DNA from: Bacteroidales bacterium
Lineage (GTDB): Bacteria; Bacteroidota; Bacteroidia; Bacteroidales; Tenuifilaceae
Length of the DNA: 64,000 bases
NCBI GenBank assembly: GCA_013376985.1
Contig: JACABB010000026.1
Location: 1 to 64,000, forward strand
Reading direction: 5' to 3'
Part shown: positions 43,786-53,200 of the stretch, piece by piece
Numbering within the stretch: position 1 is the stretch's first letter
Layout: every line of letters starts with the position of its first letter
Position numbers and translations under genes: made by a program
The notes under the pieces: generated by a model
Told to the model about the DNA's origin: nothing
What the model saw: only the letters and a program-made list of their open reading frames with translations
Database searches by the model: none

Positions 43786-45489
43786 ATGAAAATCAAAGAT
43801 GTTAAAATCAAAAACAAATTATGGTTAACCTTTGGTTTCCTAGTTTTAATAATTTGTACAGTTGGAGGAATCGGTTTTTATAGTATTAATGCTTTGTCTA
43901 CAGACATTAGCTATATCAAAGATTATCGAATACCCGACCTAAACGATTTTGCCCAAATGAACACTGAGCGAATGAAGATTCGCTCCCAGACACTTGAAGT
44001 TTGGGTTTATGAAGTTGAAACTGATGCTAGGGCTAAGTACACAAATATTCTAAATAACAGAGGCAAGAGCTGGGTTGTTGTAGAAAAAACATGGTCAAAT
44101 ATTTTAAATAGACCTCGATATTCCGAAGTTGGAAAGAAACTGATTGAACAATTAAAAGGTGAGTACAAAAGTTGGAGAGAAATATATGTTGAAATTGATG
44201 GGACAATCGAAGCATTATCCAAAACAATCGATGCTCAAGAGAAAAGTAATTTATACATTAAATATCGCGAATTATATACAAGTATGGTTCCTATTTCTGA
44301 TAAAATGGGAGCTACGCTTACTGAAGCACTGTTAAATAATAAAAATAATACAACAACTATTATTGAGAATGATAAGAATACAGCAGCTAAAGCAGTGTTA
44401 CTTATTTTTACCATAATTATCATATCATTAATCATCGCAATAATTGTATCGATTGTTATAATAAAAACAATTACAATTCCTCTGTACAAAAGCGTTAGTT
44501 TAGCACAAGAGGTTGCTTATGGAAATCTTCTTGTTAATTTAGAAATTGATCAAAAGGATGAATTTGGAATTCTTGCTTCTGTCCTTAAGGAAATGGTTAA
44601 TAAACTCAAAGATATCATTGGAAATGTTATTTCAGGAGCCGATAATATTGCCTCAGCAAGTTTACAGATGAGCAGTACATCGCAGCAACTTTCTCAAGGA
44701 GCGAATGAACAGGCAGCTTCTGTTGAAGAGGTATCATCAACCATGGAGGAGATTACATCGATTATTGAACAGAATAGCCAAAATGCTTCGCATACTGAAA
44801 AGATATCCGTAGCTGCATATCAGGGCATGAACGAAGTAGCAAATGGTGCTAACAATACAGTTGAAGCCAATAGAACAATTGCTGATAAGATAAAAATAAT
44901 AAATGATATAGCATTCCAAACCAATATTCTTGCACTTAACGCTGCGGTTGAGGCTGCCCGCGCCGGTGAATATGGTAGAGGTTTTGCCGTAGTAGCAGCC
45001 GAAGTAAGAAAACTTGCAGAACGAAGCAAGGTTGCTGCTGATGAGATTGTAGCGCTATCGCAAAAGAGTTTACAGCTATCGGAAGGGGCTGGAAAAAAAT
45101 TGATGAGCCTTATGCCCGAACTCGAGAAGACCACCCAGATGGTGCAGGAGATATCTGCTGCTAGCGCAGAGCAAACCAATGGAACTACTCAGATTAACGG
45201 GGCAATACAACAGCTAAACAGTGTTACCCAACAGAATGCATCGGCTAGCGAGGAGCTTGCATCTGGTGCAGAAGAGCTTTCAAGTCAGGCCGAACAGCTA
45301 AAAGAGCTGGTATCCTTCTTTAAAATTGAAAAGGAGAGCGGAGGTGTGCGTATAAATAAAACTTATGCTCCTAAAAAAGAGGTTAATACTAAGAAACCTA
45401 CAACTCAATTTGTTCCCACGGGTAAGAAAACATCTGGCATCAATCTTCATCTTAAAGAAAGTGATGATAAAAATTATGAGAATTTTTAG
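43786..45489 (+). CDS. Methyl-accepting chemotaxis protein 3 with a different sensor domain
   Basis: The 567-residue receptor has membrane segments at about 12-32 and 203-227, a helical periplasmic sensor (about 35-200) unlike those of the other two receptors, HAMP (about 228-280) and a signalling domain nearly identical to that of copy 2, including a 293-bp stretch without mismatch and the same linker and NYENF tail. The sensor has the helix-rich pattern of 4HB-type domains. It has no CheW or barrel gene of its own. The pattern suggests that one signalling module has been copied onto a different sensor, or kept identical by conversion. Confidence 0.96.
   Translation: MKIKDVKIKNKLWLTFGFLVLIICTVGGIGFYSINALSTDISYIKDYRIPDLNDFAQMNTERMKIRSQTLEVWVYEVETDARAKYTNILNNRGKSWVVVEKTWSNILNRPRYSEVGKKLIEQLKGEYKSWREIYVEIDGTIEALSKTIDAQEKSNLYIKYRELYTSMVPISDKMGATLTEALLNNKNNTTTIIENDKNTAAKAVLLIFTIIIISLIIAIIVSIVIIKTITIPLYKSVSLAQEVAYGNLLVNLEIDQKDEFGILASVLKEMVNKLKDIIGNVISGADNIASASLQMSSTSQQLSQGANEQAASVEEVSSTMEEITSIIEQNSQNASHTEKISVAAYQGMNEVANGANNTVEANRTIADKIKIINDIAFQTNILALNAAVEAARAGEYGRGFAVVAAEVRKLAERSKVAADEIVALSQKSLQLSEGAGKKLMSLMPELEKTTQMVQEISAASAEQTNGTTQINGAIQQLNSVTQQNASASEELASGAEELSSQAEQLKELVSFFKIEKESGGVRINKTYAPKKEVNTKKPTTQFVPTGKKTSGINLHLKESDDKNYENF
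44695..44987 (+). repeat. 293-bp block identical to 42771-43063
   Basis: The two receptor genes share 293 bases without mismatch over the methylation region and signalling tip, flanked by scattered differences, and further long near-identical stretches towards the 3' ends. Confidence 0.85.
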
Positions 45490-45508
45490 GGTTCATTAGT
45501 TTTTAACT

Positions 45509-45541
45509 AAAGCCGTTTCAAAAGCAAATTGAAACGGCTTT
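45509..45541 (+). terminator. Intrinsic terminator after the third receptor gene
   Basis: AAAGCCGTTTCA (45509-45520) pairs exactly with TGAAACGGCTTT (45530-45541). It ends the chemotaxis region and faces the convergent kinase gene. Confidence 0.8.
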
Positions 45542-45585
45542 GTTAATTGCTGTAATAATTGTTTTTCAAATCTTAATTCGCATTT

Positions 45586-48500
45586 CTAATCAAAATATTT
45601 ATTAAGTAGTTCCAATAATTTATCCGTATTAATCGGTTTAGCAATATAATCATTACAGCCTGATTTAATTACCAAATCGCTGTCACCAGCCAAAGCAAAG
45701 GCTGTTTGAGCAATGATAATTACTTTTTTGTTAAACTTACGGATTTGCTTTGTAGCCTCGAATCCATTAATTTTCGGTATCCTTATATCCATTAAGATCA
45801 AATCAATATCTGGGTTATTGCGACAAATCTTTACAGCCTCGAATCCAGTTTTAGCATACAATATTTCAAACTTAAATTCTTCAAATATCAGTCCAAGTAA
45901 CAACTCCGAAGCCTGATCATCTTCAACTATTAAAACTTTTAGTCTATTAATTTGATTTTCCTTTCCATGTTTCAAAACTGTTTTCTTAACTTGAATTTCC
46001 TCAGTTTGGTCGGTTATATAAGGAATAGTAAATGAAAAAGTGGAACCCTCTCCTAAAGTGCTTTTAACCCAAATTTTGCCACCAAGCATCTCAACATAAG
46101 ATTTAGTAATAGCCAAACCTAAACCAGCACCTTGCAATGCCTTACTATCAAAAATATCAGCTTGAATAAAACGTTCAAAAATTGCTTCTATTCTATCATT
46201 GGGAATACCTATTCCTGTATCCTTAACATAAAATTCAAGAAAATTATCCCTCTTTTCGTACCCAAATTCAATAATGCCTTGATCGGTATACTTTATAGCG
46301 TTTTTAACTAAATTAATCAGAATTGCATACACCTTTTCAGCATCAGTGTTAATTATTGCTTTGTGTTCTGGTAGTGTATTTTTAAATATAAACTGTATGC
46401 CCTTTATTTCAATTTCTGGCTTAAAAAATGAATATATATACTCCATTTGCTCGTTTACATTACATTTAGAGACAACCACATTCATTTGTCCCGATTCAAT
46501 TTTCGAAATATCGATTAAGTCGTTGATAATGCTAAGCATCCGATGACCACTACTTTCAATAATATTAAGAAACTCCTGATGCTTTTCTCCAGAAAGTCGA
46601 GGATTTTTAAGTAACCCTGCAAACCCTAGAATACCATTCATTGGAGTTCTAATTTCATGTGAAATATTTGCTAAAAAAGTAGATTTGAGCTTGTCACTCT
46701 CTTCCGCTTTTTCCTTAGCTGCTACTAATTCTCTATTAATTTTATAAAGATCTTCGTTTAATTGCCGAAGTTCTTCGTTTTGCAAGGATATTTCCTCATT
46801 CTTCTCCTTTATTATTAGCTCTGCTTGTTTACGATCAGTAATATCCAGAATAGTTCCATATAACTTGATTGGGTTGCCATTTATATCGTATTCTAATTTA
46901 CCAAGTCCTTGCACCCAACGTTCTTTTTTATCAAACCAACGCACAATCACATATTCCCTATCAAATAGCTGATGTTTTTGTAAAACGTCAATAGAAATAT
47001 AATCATTCATTAAAGAACGCCAATCGGGATGAATGAGCTCCAACCAACCATCAAAGTTCCGATTATAGCTTATATCTATTCCAAAAATCTCGTCAAGAAT
47101 TTCAGAACTTTTCCATACGCCCATTTTTATATCCCAAACGTAACTCCCTAATCGTGCAACTTTCTGAGATTCTCGAAGAAGTAACTCACTCTGTATCAAA
47201 GCCTCCTCTGCTTTTTTACGTTCGATCGTGTTGGCTATCTGATCCGAAACAAAATCCAGTATTTGCCTTTCCTGCTCTCCGTAAGCTTTTGTATTTGTAT
47301 AGTGCTGTACAGTTATTACACCAATAACCTTTTTTCCAATCTTTAGCGGTGCTCCTAGCCAACATGCAGATAAAGTTCCCAGCATTACAATCTCTCCATT
47401 AATGACCTTCTCCTTTTGAAGATCGCCATCAAACAGAAGCGAGTAACCTGTTTTAATAACACTTGCGGTTAAACCACTTTCAAGCGTTAATGCTGGGGGT
47501 GTTTCATCAACCTCATCAACAAAGTATGGGAAATAGATAATATTTTTAGCATCATCATAAAGGGCTACGTAGAAATTATCAGCTGGCATAAAACTTTTGA
47601 TAATCTGATGAACTGCAATGTATAATTCATCTAGGTCTTTGGTTGTTTCTGGTACTCTTGCTATTTCATAAAGGGCATGTTCAAGAAGTTCCGCACGTTT
47701 GCGTTCAGTAATATCGCTGGCAATATGCACAGTACCAGAATACTCCCCATTTTCATCAAGAATTGGATCTACTGAAATGTTATACCATTTGTTTTCAATC
47801 TTTAAGTCCAATGATTCTCTCTTTAAACTCACCTTTGATTTTACAAGAGGGCATTCTGGGATTGGCTTGTTAGTTTGATGTAAAACTTCCCAACAATGAT
47901 TATAAGAGAACTCATTTTTACATTGTTTAAGAAATAATTCCAGTTTATTATTCGAATGTACTATCCGCTGCTCCTTATCGAGCTGCCAAACAGCATCATT
48001 TACTGCATCAAAAGTAGTTTGCCATTCCAACGCTGCCTTTGAAAGTTTCTCTTCGGCTCGCTTACGCTCTGTGATATCTTGTAAAATACAATGAGTTTGC
48101 TTAAACTTTCCATCAAAATCATGACCAACTTTTCCATCAAAAGCAATGAATAACCTATTACCGTTTTTGTGAATCATCTCAAACTCACTATGAATTGTAC
48201 CCTGAGTTTTAAAAATTGGAAATCTCTCCCGAAAACTATCCCTATACTCTGGAGCAAGGTAATTCCCAAACCACGTTCCAATTACCTCCTCACGTGAATA
48301 ACCGAGTATATCTAACCATTGCTGGTTTACTTCAATAAAATTACCATTAAAATCTAGCGATTGGTAGCCAAGCGGAGCTTTGTCAAATAATTGGCTAAAT
48401 CGCTCCTCGCTTGCCTGTAATTGTTTAGTAATATTCTCCTTTTCAACAATTTGTGTCTTTAACTGTAAATTATTGTATGCTTTTTCGGAAAGTTCATTGG

Positions 48501-49023
48501 CAAAAACAAATAACATTTTTGACACTTTAGTAAATTGCTCAAGTGACATGATGGGTACTTCAGCAAGAACTTGCATATATACATCCCTATTTACTCCTAT
48601 TTCATCGGCACATTGTAGCATCCTTTTTTCATCCAATATCTCGTTCCTTACCTGACCAATTAACCAATTTGCAATGTGTTTACCACCAACTACAATTCTT
48701 ACACTAGCATTCCATAACCCTCCACTCAAGCAATTTTGAATAATTGGCTCTTCAACATTTTCTCGACCTATCTTTGCATCTGATTTAAAACAATTTAAAA
48801 GGCCTTTTTCCGATTTAAGAATGATATCGTTGCACAAGCGACAAAAATTGCTTGGTTTAGTAATTGGAGTTTCATCAAGATGTGTAATAATTGATGCTAC
48901 GCCACAAGCATCCGAAAATAAATCTTGTAAGTGCTGAAACTCGTCAAGATCAAATAAGTCGCTAAACTGTATATCATTTAGGACATCGATGGCTGTATCT
49001 AAAGGAATTCGTTTTTTTTTCAT
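45586..49023 (-). CDS. PocR-PAS-PAS-GAF-PAS hybrid sensor histidine kinase
   Basis: The 1145-residue cytosolic protein has these domains by eye: PocR ligand-binding (about 15-185, with several cysteines such as FCRLCNDII), PAS (about 205-325), PAS (about 330-445), GAF (about 450-605), PAS with PAC (about 610-735), coiled coil, HisKA with ISHEIRTP (about 780-845), HATPase with NLVKNAIKYT, DTGIGIP and GAGLGL (about 890-1005), and a receiver (about 1025-1143) with LILMDIRIP. PocR domains are thought to bind small hydrocarbon derivatives such as propanediol. No membrane segment is present. The signal and output are unknown. Confidence 0.93.
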   Translation of the reverse strand: MKKKRIPLDTAIDVLNDIQFSDLFDLDEFQHLQDLFSDACGVASIITHLDETPITKPSNFCRLCNDIILKSEKGLLNCFKSDAKIGRENVEEPIIQNCLSGGLWNASVRIVVGGKHIANWLIGQVRNEILDEKRMLQCADEIGVNRDVYMQVLAEVPIMSLEQFTKVSKMLFVFANELSEKAYNNLQLKTQIVEKENITKQLQASEERFSQLFDKAPLGYQSLDFNGNFIEVNQQWLDILGYSREEVIGTWFGNYLAPEYRDSFRERFPIFKTQGTIHSEFEMIHKNGNRLFIAFDGKVGHDFDGKFKQTHCILQDITERKRAEEKLSKAALEWQTTFDAVNDAVWQLDKEQRIVHSNNKLELFLKQCKNEFSYNHCWEVLHQTNKPIPECPLVKSKVSLKRESLDLKIENKWYNISVDPILDENGEYSGTVHIASDITERKRAELLEHALYEIARVPETTKDLDELYIAVHQIIKSFMPADNFYVALYDDAKNIIYFPYFVDEVDETPPALTLESGLTASVIKTGYSLLFDGDLQKEKVINGEIVMLGTLSACWLGAPLKIGKKVIGVITVQHYTNTKAYGEQERQILDFVSDQIANTIERKKAEEALIQSELLLRESQKVARLGSYVWDIKMGVWKSSEILDEIFGIDISYNRNFDGWLELIHPDWRSLMNDYISIDVLQKHQLFDREYVIVRWFDKKERWVQGLGKLEYDINGNPIKLYGTILDITDRKQAELIIKEKNEEISLQNEELRQLNEDLYKINRELVAAKEKAEESDKLKSTFLANISHEIRTPMNGILGFAGLLKNPRLSGEKHQEFLNIIESSGHRMLSIINDLIDISKIESGQMNVVVSKCNVNEQMEYIYSFFKPEIEIKGIQFIFKNTLPEHKAIINTDAEKVYAILINLVKNAIKYTDQGIIEFGYEKRDNFLEFYVKDTGIGIPNDRIEAIFERFIQADIFDSKALQGAGLGLAITKSYVEMLGGKIWVKSTLGEGSTFSFTIPYITDQTEEIQVKKTVLKHGKENQINRLKVLIVEDDQASELLLGLIFEEFKFEILYAKTGFEAVKICRNNPDIDLILMDIRIPKINGFEATKQIRKFNKKVIIIAQTAFALAGDSDLVIKSGCNDYIAKPINTDKLLELLNKYFD

Positions 49024-49355
49024 TAAAAAATCCTTTCATTAAGATTCAATAAATAATATTTACAACCACCAGCGAATAAAAAGGGCGTTTAAAAAAATAC
49101 GATTTTTTCGAATTGATATTAGAGAAAACATATCCAGATTCTGAAAAACCCTGAAATTAGAACTGTAAAATACAGAAAAGATCAGAGAAAATGATTGTTT
49201 AAAAGATGATTTTCCTCATCATTATATAACAATAATTTAGTGAGGTTTGAAATCTATATTTTAGGCTATTTTTCCATTTTAAATATTCCGAAGATTAAAA
49301 TATTTACATAAATATGAATTATTCTTACCTTTAATGACTTTTTAATACGTGTACT
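49024..49355. other. A/T-rich divergent intergenic region
   Basis: These 332 bases lie between the kinase and the phosphodiesterase gene, which are transcribed away from each other. TACCTTTA at 49326-49333 is a near -7 box for the plus-strand gene. Nothing else recognisable is present. Confidence 0.4.
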
Positions 49356-50606
49356 ATGGCTATAATAACAAGCAAATATGTGCGCTTAACCTTTTTAAAG
49401 ATAGCAACTATTGCTACTAGTTTACTGTTTTCTATAATCTGCACTGCACAAGTAAAAGATACAGTTCAATCCGATAATTATGTAGTAATGCTTTCGCTTG
49501 ATGGTTTCCGATGGGATTATTCAACTATATATAAAACCCCCAATTTAAATCAAATTGCTAAAGATGGTGTAAAAGCGGATGCTATGATTTCATGCTATCC
49601 ATCTAAAACTTTTCCCAATCACTATAGTATGGCCACTGGTCTATACCCTGATAATCATGGGATAGTCAATAACTCTTTCTTTGATTCAGTTCTTGGTTTC
49701 TACTCATTAGGTGATAGACAAAGTGTAGAATTCCCCGATTTTTATGGCGGTGAACCAATATGGGTGAGCGCAGAGAAACAAGGTGTAATATCGGCTTCAT
49801 TTTATTGGGTGGGCAGCGAAACACAAATAAAAGGTATTCAACCCACCTACTGGAAGAAATATAGCCAGAGAATCCCCCTTTCCAGTAGAATTGATACGGT
49901 TATTCACTGGCTATCATTACCCCAAAATATTAGGCCAAGATTAATTACATGGTACTATCAAGAACCCGATTGGACGAGCCATGAATATGGCCCTGTTTCG
50001 TCAAAAACCAGAGCGGTTGTTGAAAATATTGATAGTTTACTTGGAGTATTTATTGTCAAAGTTAAGGCTCTTTCCATTGCATCAAAAATCAATATAATAT
50101 TCGTTTCCGATCATGGAATGACCGCTATTTCAAAGGATAAAATAGTAAATCTTTCAAACTATATAAATAAGGATTGGTTTGATGTTATATCGGGTGGGAA
50201 TCCAGTATATAGCCTTCAACCTAAAGAAGGATATTCTAAACAAGCTTTGGAGATACTCAAAAAAATTCCTAATCTGAAAGTTTGGGAGAGGGATAGTATT
50301 CCTAAAAGGTATCACTATGGCAAAAACCCCAGAATTTCAGATATACTTATTGAAGCAAATTTAGGTTATAGTGTAAATTGGGGTAGTGATAGGGAGCGAT
50401 TTACTGGGGGTACCCATGGTTATGATAACCAATACCCCGATATGCAGGGAATTTTTTATGCGTTTGGCCCTGCATTTAAAAAAGGTTACCATCAACCAGC
50501 ATTTATGAATATTGATCTTTACCCATTAATTGCTCACATTCTTGGAATAAAGCCTGAACATGTTGATGGAAAACTTTATGAAGTAGAAGGGATGCTAAAT
50601 AAGTGA
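49356..50606 (+). CDS. Exported NPP-family nucleotide pyrophosphatase/phosphodiesterase (ectonucleotidase-like)
   Basis: The 416-residue protein has a signal peptide (hydrophobic core about 12-30, cleavage near CTAQ) and an alkaline-phosphatase-superfamily core: SLDGFRWDY for the first zinc, the nucleophile Thr in SKTFPNHYSM near residue 85, the substrate loop TGLYPDNHGIVNN, SDHGMTAI for the second metal and GTHGYDN near the end. NPP enzymes split phosphodiester bonds of nucleotides or lysophospholipids. It lies outside the cytosol, where it may recover phosphate or nucleosides. Monocistronic. Confidence 0.92.
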   Translation: MAIITSKYVRLTFLKIATIATSLLFSIICTAQVKDTVQSDNYVVMLSLDGFRWDYSTIYKTPNLNQIAKDGVKADAMISCYPSKTFPNHYSMATGLYPDNHGIVNNSFFDSVLGFYSLGDRQSVEFPDFYGGEPIWVSAEKQGVISASFYWVGSETQIKGIQPTYWKKYSQRIPLSSRIDTVIHWLSLPQNIRPRLITWYYQEPDWTSHEYGPVSSKTRAVVENIDSLLGVFIVKVKALSIASKINIIFVSDHGMTAISKDKIVNLSNYINKDWFDVISGGNPVYSLQPKEGYSKQALEILKKIPNLKVWERDSIPKRYHYGKNPRISDILIEANLGYSVNWGSDRERFTGGTHGYDNQYPDMQGIFYAFGPAFKKGYHQPAFMNIDLYPLIAHILGIKPEHVDGKLYEVEGMLNK

Positions 50607-50617
50607 TATACATCTAT

Positions 50618-50657
50618 AAAAAATGCAGTATTGTTTCTGAGCAGTACTGCATTTTTT
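50618..50657. terminator. Bidirectional intrinsic terminator
   Basis: AAAAAATGCAGTA (50618-50630) pairs with TACTGCATTTTTT (50645-50657) between two convergent genes. Confidence 0.9.
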
Positions 50658-50672
50658 ATTTACTATCCTTAA

Positions 50673-51749
50673 CTATTTCAAAGGAAGGTACGCTGCTTTA
50701 TTAATCTCTTCGAGACTTTTAATCGGTTTTGGAGGATTAAGATACTGAGCTAGAAATTTATATATTTTTACACGAATCTCCTTTGCCGTTTTTGAATCAA
50801 TCCTATCAAACGAATGGCCCCCAGGAATATCCTTGAATATCTCATATTCAAATTTTTTCCCTTCCGCTTTTAGTGCTTGAATCAGGTGCTCTACCTCCAA
50901 AACGTATACATCATCATCGTTTGTATTGGTATGGATTAATAATGGGGTTTGTAATTTATCTGCATTCCATGCAGGAGAGCGTTGACGATATAGGTTTACA
51001 TCCTCGTGTGCTGTCTTGCCTAAGTGAAAGTCGGCAGAAAAATCTTCTCTATAATCTTCGGTGGAATAGCCCATTCGAGCAATAAGATCAGAAACAGGAA
51101 CACCCGCAAAGGCACATTTATAGGCATTTGGGTTATTAAATATACTCATTAGAGCAATCATGCCACCATGACTCCAGCCAATAATGCCTACCCTATCCTT
51201 ATCAACAAAATCGTAATTTTCTATCATATATTGACGACTTGCATCACAATCATCATTCTCTAACCCACCATAATCAATCTGCTCATAAAAGCCCTTACCA
51301 TACCCCGTGCTTCCACGATACTCTGGAGCAACCACAATGTACCCTTGAGCCATCATCTCGCGAATAATATGGGTATGATACGTTGTAAAATCGGCATGTA
51401 CTCCACCATGCGGCAAAACCAATAAAGGATATTTTTTAGACAAATCAATATTTTTAGGAATGAAGACGTATGACCAAAATTTAACAGGATTCTTTGCCCC
51501 CATTGCAGTTGGATTCTTGACCTTTGCTGGAGGAGGTCCATACATAAATACTTTATCGATGAATGCATAATCGGCAAGTTTATTGTACCATAAGCCATCA
51601 TCAACCATTTTTTGGAGCTGGTCTAGGCGATGATTAAGATCCACATTATCATCTTTTAGTTTTGATATCTCATTTTTTAAAGTCTGCTCATCTTGAGAGA
51701 AAGAGATCAATGGGAAAAGTACTGCTATTAGAAATAGTAACTTTTTCAT
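50673..51749 (-). CDS. Exported S9-type serine hydrolase (prolyl oligopeptidase family, catalytic domain only)
   Basis: The 358-residue protein has a signal peptide (residues 1-18), a short coiled coil (about 20-50) and an alpha/beta-hydrolase domain. The nucleophile is Ser193 in GWSHGG, the acid is in the NTNDDDVY loop and the histidine in GGHSF. The beta-propeller of classical prolyl oligopeptidases is absent, as in the acetyl-esterase-like and dipeptidyl-peptidase-like short forms, so substrate size would not be filtered. Coiled coil plus hydrolase is less common and might drive oligomerisation. A -7 box TAATTTTG lies at 51788-51781. Confidence 0.88.
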   Translation of the reverse strand: MKKLLFLIAVLFPLISFSQDEQTLKNEISKLKDDNVDLNHRLDQLQKMVDDGLWYNKLADYAFIDKVFMYGPPPAKVKNPTAMGAKNPVKFWSYVFIPKNIDLSKKYPLLVLPHGGVHADFTTYHTHIIREMMAQGYIVVAPEYRGSTGYGKGFYEQIDYGGLENDDCDASRQYMIENYDFVDKDRVGIIGWSHGGMIALMSIFNNPNAYKCAFAGVPVSDLIARMGYSTEDYREDFSADFHLGKTAHEDVNLYRQRSPAWNADKLQTPLLIHTNTNDDDVYVLEVEHLIQALKAEGKKFEYEIFKDIPGGHSFDRIDSKTAKEIRVKIYKFLAQYLNPPKPIKSLEEINKAAYLPLK

Positions 51750-51785
51750 ATAATTATTTTTAAGGTGTAATTTTATTTCACAAAA

Positions 51786-53039
51786 TTAAGAAACCATTTT
51801 TTGTATGATGGGCAACCTTCGTGAAAAATTAATAGCTACTATAAAGCAAATGAATGCAGATACAAAAATTGTATACTGAACCCCTGCCCAAGGAGTAATT
51901 GTACCAAGTAGCAAACTTCCCAATGGGGTTATTCCCATAAAAGACATTCCATATAAAGCAACTACCCTACCCCGCTTATCTTCATCAACAATGGTTTGTA
52001 TAAGGGTATTGGTTGATGCAAACTGAACTATCATTCCAAAGCCCACAAAATACATCATCACCAATGAAATTGCAGGATACTCGGAAAGAGAAAATCCCAT
52101 TAAACCAACGCTAAATGTAATTGCAGCAATTAAAATCATCCTAGGGATTCCTAATATTCCCTTTCGAGATGCAAGGTAAAAAGCACCTGTTAAAGCTCCA
52201 GCACCCATTGTTCCTGTCAGAAAACCTAACATCTGAGAATTCCCGTGTAGAACATCTCGAGCAAATACAGGAAGAAAAACCTGATACGACAAACCAAAAA
52301 AACCTGTTGTGATAACCAGTAACAATAAATATTTAATTGGTTTAAAACTATATGAATATTGAAAACCCTCCATAAGCTCTTTAAATATTGAATCGTGCGT
52401 TTTACCTTTATTTGCAGGAGTCACCTTCATCGACATTAATGCAATAATTACGGCTAAGAAACTCAACCCATTTATTAAAAAACAGTAGCCCTCACCTACT
52501 AGTGCAATTATAAAGCCACCAATCATAGGCCCAATAAACCTTGCAGAATTAATTAGCGTTGAATTAAGCGCAATTGCATTTTGAAGTAATTCTTTATCAC
52601 CAACCATCTCAAGTAAAAAAGCATGCCTAAACGGAGTATCAAAGGCCATAGCCATTCCATTGATAATTGCAATTACAATAATGTGCCATACTTGAATTAA
52701 TCCAGTAAAATAAAGCGTTGCCATAAGCAATGCCATAGACATGGCAACAGTTTGTGCTGCTATTAAAACCTTACGACGATTAATTCTATCGGCATAAACA
52801 CCTGCAATTGGTGTTAATATTAGAGCCGGTATTTGCCCTGCAAAACCAATTACGCCTAAGTATACTGCTGAGTTTGTGAGACTATAAATAAGCCACCCTA
52901 AAGCTATTTGCTGAATGAAGGTACCAAGTAACGATACTATTTGTCCTATAAAAAAGAGTTTAAAATTTTTGCTCTTTAGAGCTCGAAAAGCAAATCCAAC
53001 CTTATTAAAATAAAGGTTTATGTCTAGATATCGATTCAA
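51786..53039 (-). CDS. MFS transporter of the EntS/MFS_3 exporter type
   Basis: The 417-residue protein has 12 predicted membrane segments and the family words YADRINRRKVL in the loop between segments 2 and 3 and FDTPFRHAFLLEMVG, both typical of MFS_3 proteins such as the enterobactin exporter EntS. It lies 36 bp upstream of the S9-type hydrolase gene on the same strand, so co-transcription is possible. The substrate is unknown; small peptides or siderophore-like compounds are typical of the group. Confidence 0.9.
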   Translation of the reverse strand: MNRYLDINLYFNKVGFAFRALKSKNFKLFFIGQIVSLLGTFIQQIALGWLIYSLTNSAVYLGVIGFAGQIPALILTPIAGVYADRINRRKVLIAAQTVAMSMALLMATLYFTGLIQVWHIIVIAIINGMAMAFDTPFRHAFLLEMVGDKELLQNAIALNSTLINSARFIGPMIGGFIIALVGEGYCFLINGLSFLAVIIALMSMKVTPANKGKTHDSIFKELMEGFQYSYSFKPIKYLLLLVITTGFFGLSYQVFLPVFARDVLHGNSQMLGFLTGTMGAGALTGAFYLASRKGILGIPRMILIAAITFSVGLMGFSLSEYPAISLVMMYFVGFGMIVQFASTNTLIQTIVDEDKRGRVVALYGMSFMGITPLGSLLLGTITPWAGVQYTIFVSAFICFIVAINFSRRLPIIQKMVS

Positions 53040-53052
53040 ATTATATTTTTTA

Positions 53053-53082
53053 CAAAACTATAAAACGTTTGATAGAATTCAA
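53053..53082 (-). promoter_or_regulatory. Candidate promoter of the MFS gene
   Basis: On the minus strand TTG (53082-53080) is followed after 19 bases by TAGTTTTG (53060-53053). The leader would be only about seven bases. Confidence 0.45.
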
Positions 53083-53200
53083 TCCACGAAGTTTAAAAGG
53101 ATTGTATTAAAAATAAAACCGTAAAGTTATTGGTTTTGCAGAACATTGTGTATCTGCATTCTCCAAACCTTTACGGTTTAAAATGAGTCTAAAATAATAA

